DNA of 64,000 nucleotides from an uncultured Bacteroidota bacterium (GTDB lineage Bacteria > Bacteroidota > Bacteroidia > Bacteroidales > F082), in NCBI GenBank assembly GCA_913055825.1, contig CAJXKB010000003.1, forward strand, positions 19,667 through 83,666. The letters are read 5' to 3'. Below the pieces are notes generated by a model that saw only the letters and a list, made by a program, of their open reading frames with translations, ran no database searches and was not told where the DNA came from. Positions 63,779 through 64,000 of this stretch are shown in pieces (within the stretch, counting starts at the first letter, position 1; the number at the start of each line of letters is the position of its first letter). The position numbers and the translations under genes are program-made.

Positions 63779-63809
63779 CAACAACAAATAAACTTAAATA
63801 GATTCAAAC

Positions 63810-64000
63810 ATGATACATTTATCAGACCGGATAGTCAACGAAGAAGCATTAAACAATGCGGTGAAGCGTTTTAAAGAGCAAAAGATCATTTTGCCCACGT
63901 TTAAGCAGCAGATGCATCCCGAAACCATTCCGGATAAAATCAAAGAGGCATTAAAGAATGTGGGACTGTGGGATATCAATCCTTTAAACCTGTTCAGGAT
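63810..64000 (+). CDS. PLP-dependent enzyme, N-terminal part (cut by window edge)
   Basis: Sixty-three codons are visible: MIHLSDRIVNEEALNNAV, then ILPTFKQQMHPETIP and VGLWDINPLNLFR. From memory this is the N-terminus of a Bacteroidota/Firmicutes family of about 440 residues, annotated as pyridoxal-5'-phosphate-dependent protein, beta subunit (tryptophan-synthase-beta/threonine-synthase fold). The catalytic Lys lies beyond the window, so the assignment rests on the start only. The gene is divergent from the Lrp-type regulator. The scrap at 56966-57136 seems to be the tail of the same family. Confidence 0.55.
   Translation, partial: MIHLSDRIVNEEALNNAVKRFKEQKIILPTFKQQMHPETIPDKIKEALKNVGLWDINPLNLFR

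Overview
The window is a 64 kb stretch of a Bacteroidota chromosome, probably an anaerobic, protein-fermenting member of the Bacteroidales/Marinilabiliales group. The evidence is a SusC/SusD pair, C-terminal type IX secretion (T9SS) sorting domains on two secreted enzymes, many Bacteroidota-style lipoproteins, and AT-rich gaps holding -7 elements of the TAnnTTTG type with almost no Shine-Dalgarno sequences. An anaerobic lifestyle is suggested by a B12-dependent class II ribonucleotide reductase, an iron-sulfur L-serine dehydratase and a YgfK-type iron-sulfur flavoprotein. The organism assignment is inference from gene content.

Left part (1-46.9 kb). The end of glpD and glpK (glycerol use) lead into a long block devoted to peptide and amino-acid breakdown: an aminotransferase, RidA, two S9 peptidases, two C45-type Ntn hydrolases, a propeller-transglutaminase protein, isoaspartyl dipeptidase, an M14 carboxypeptidase, an NhaC antiporter, a MEMO-family protein, a T9SS alpha/beta hydrolase, an S58 aminopeptidase, an M1 peptidase, an Asp/Glu racemase, SusC/SusD, a BNR-propeller protein, a gamma-glutamyl hydrolase-like lipoprotein, a glutamate-racemase-like lipoprotein, a glycerophosphodiesterase and an isoaspartyl peptidase lipoprotein. 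Most carry export signals. Together they could handle peptides with unusual bonds (isoaspartyl, gamma-glutamyl, D-residue), with SusCD as a possible peptide importer in the manner of RagAB. A minus-strand run follows (TSUP permease, hybrid histidine kinase, FIST sensor protein, thiL), then housekeeping genes: a Rieske-like lipoprotein, nrdJ, a half-size TSUP protein, an MBL hydrolase and a tRNA-dihydrouridine synthase.

Right part (47-64 kb). This is a purine uptake and catabolism island: a Tsx-like outer-membrane channel, an AzgA-type NCS2 permease, guanine deaminase, two-subunit xanthine dehydrogenase with its XdhC maturation factor, a UraA/PbuX-type NCS2 permease, carbamate kinase, L-serine dehydratase and YgfK. 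At the right edge are an Lrp/AsnC regulator and the start of a PLP-dependent enzyme. The outer-membrane channel and the second permease are preceded by two near-identical copies of a region of about 275 bp, each with a TAnnTTTG element at the same place, which points to one purine regulon. Upstream of xdhA lie two 18-20 bp direct repeats 52 bp apart.

Two gene remnants were found that have no start codon: a 39-codon C-terminal scrap of a glycerophosphodiesterase (7865-7984), and a C-terminal scrap of a PLP enzyme (56966-57136) that appears to belong to the same family as the gene starting at 63810. The second scrap lies beside a 92-bp element with perfect 18-bp inverted ends. No tRNA, rRNA, CRISPR array or insertion-sequence transposase was seen.
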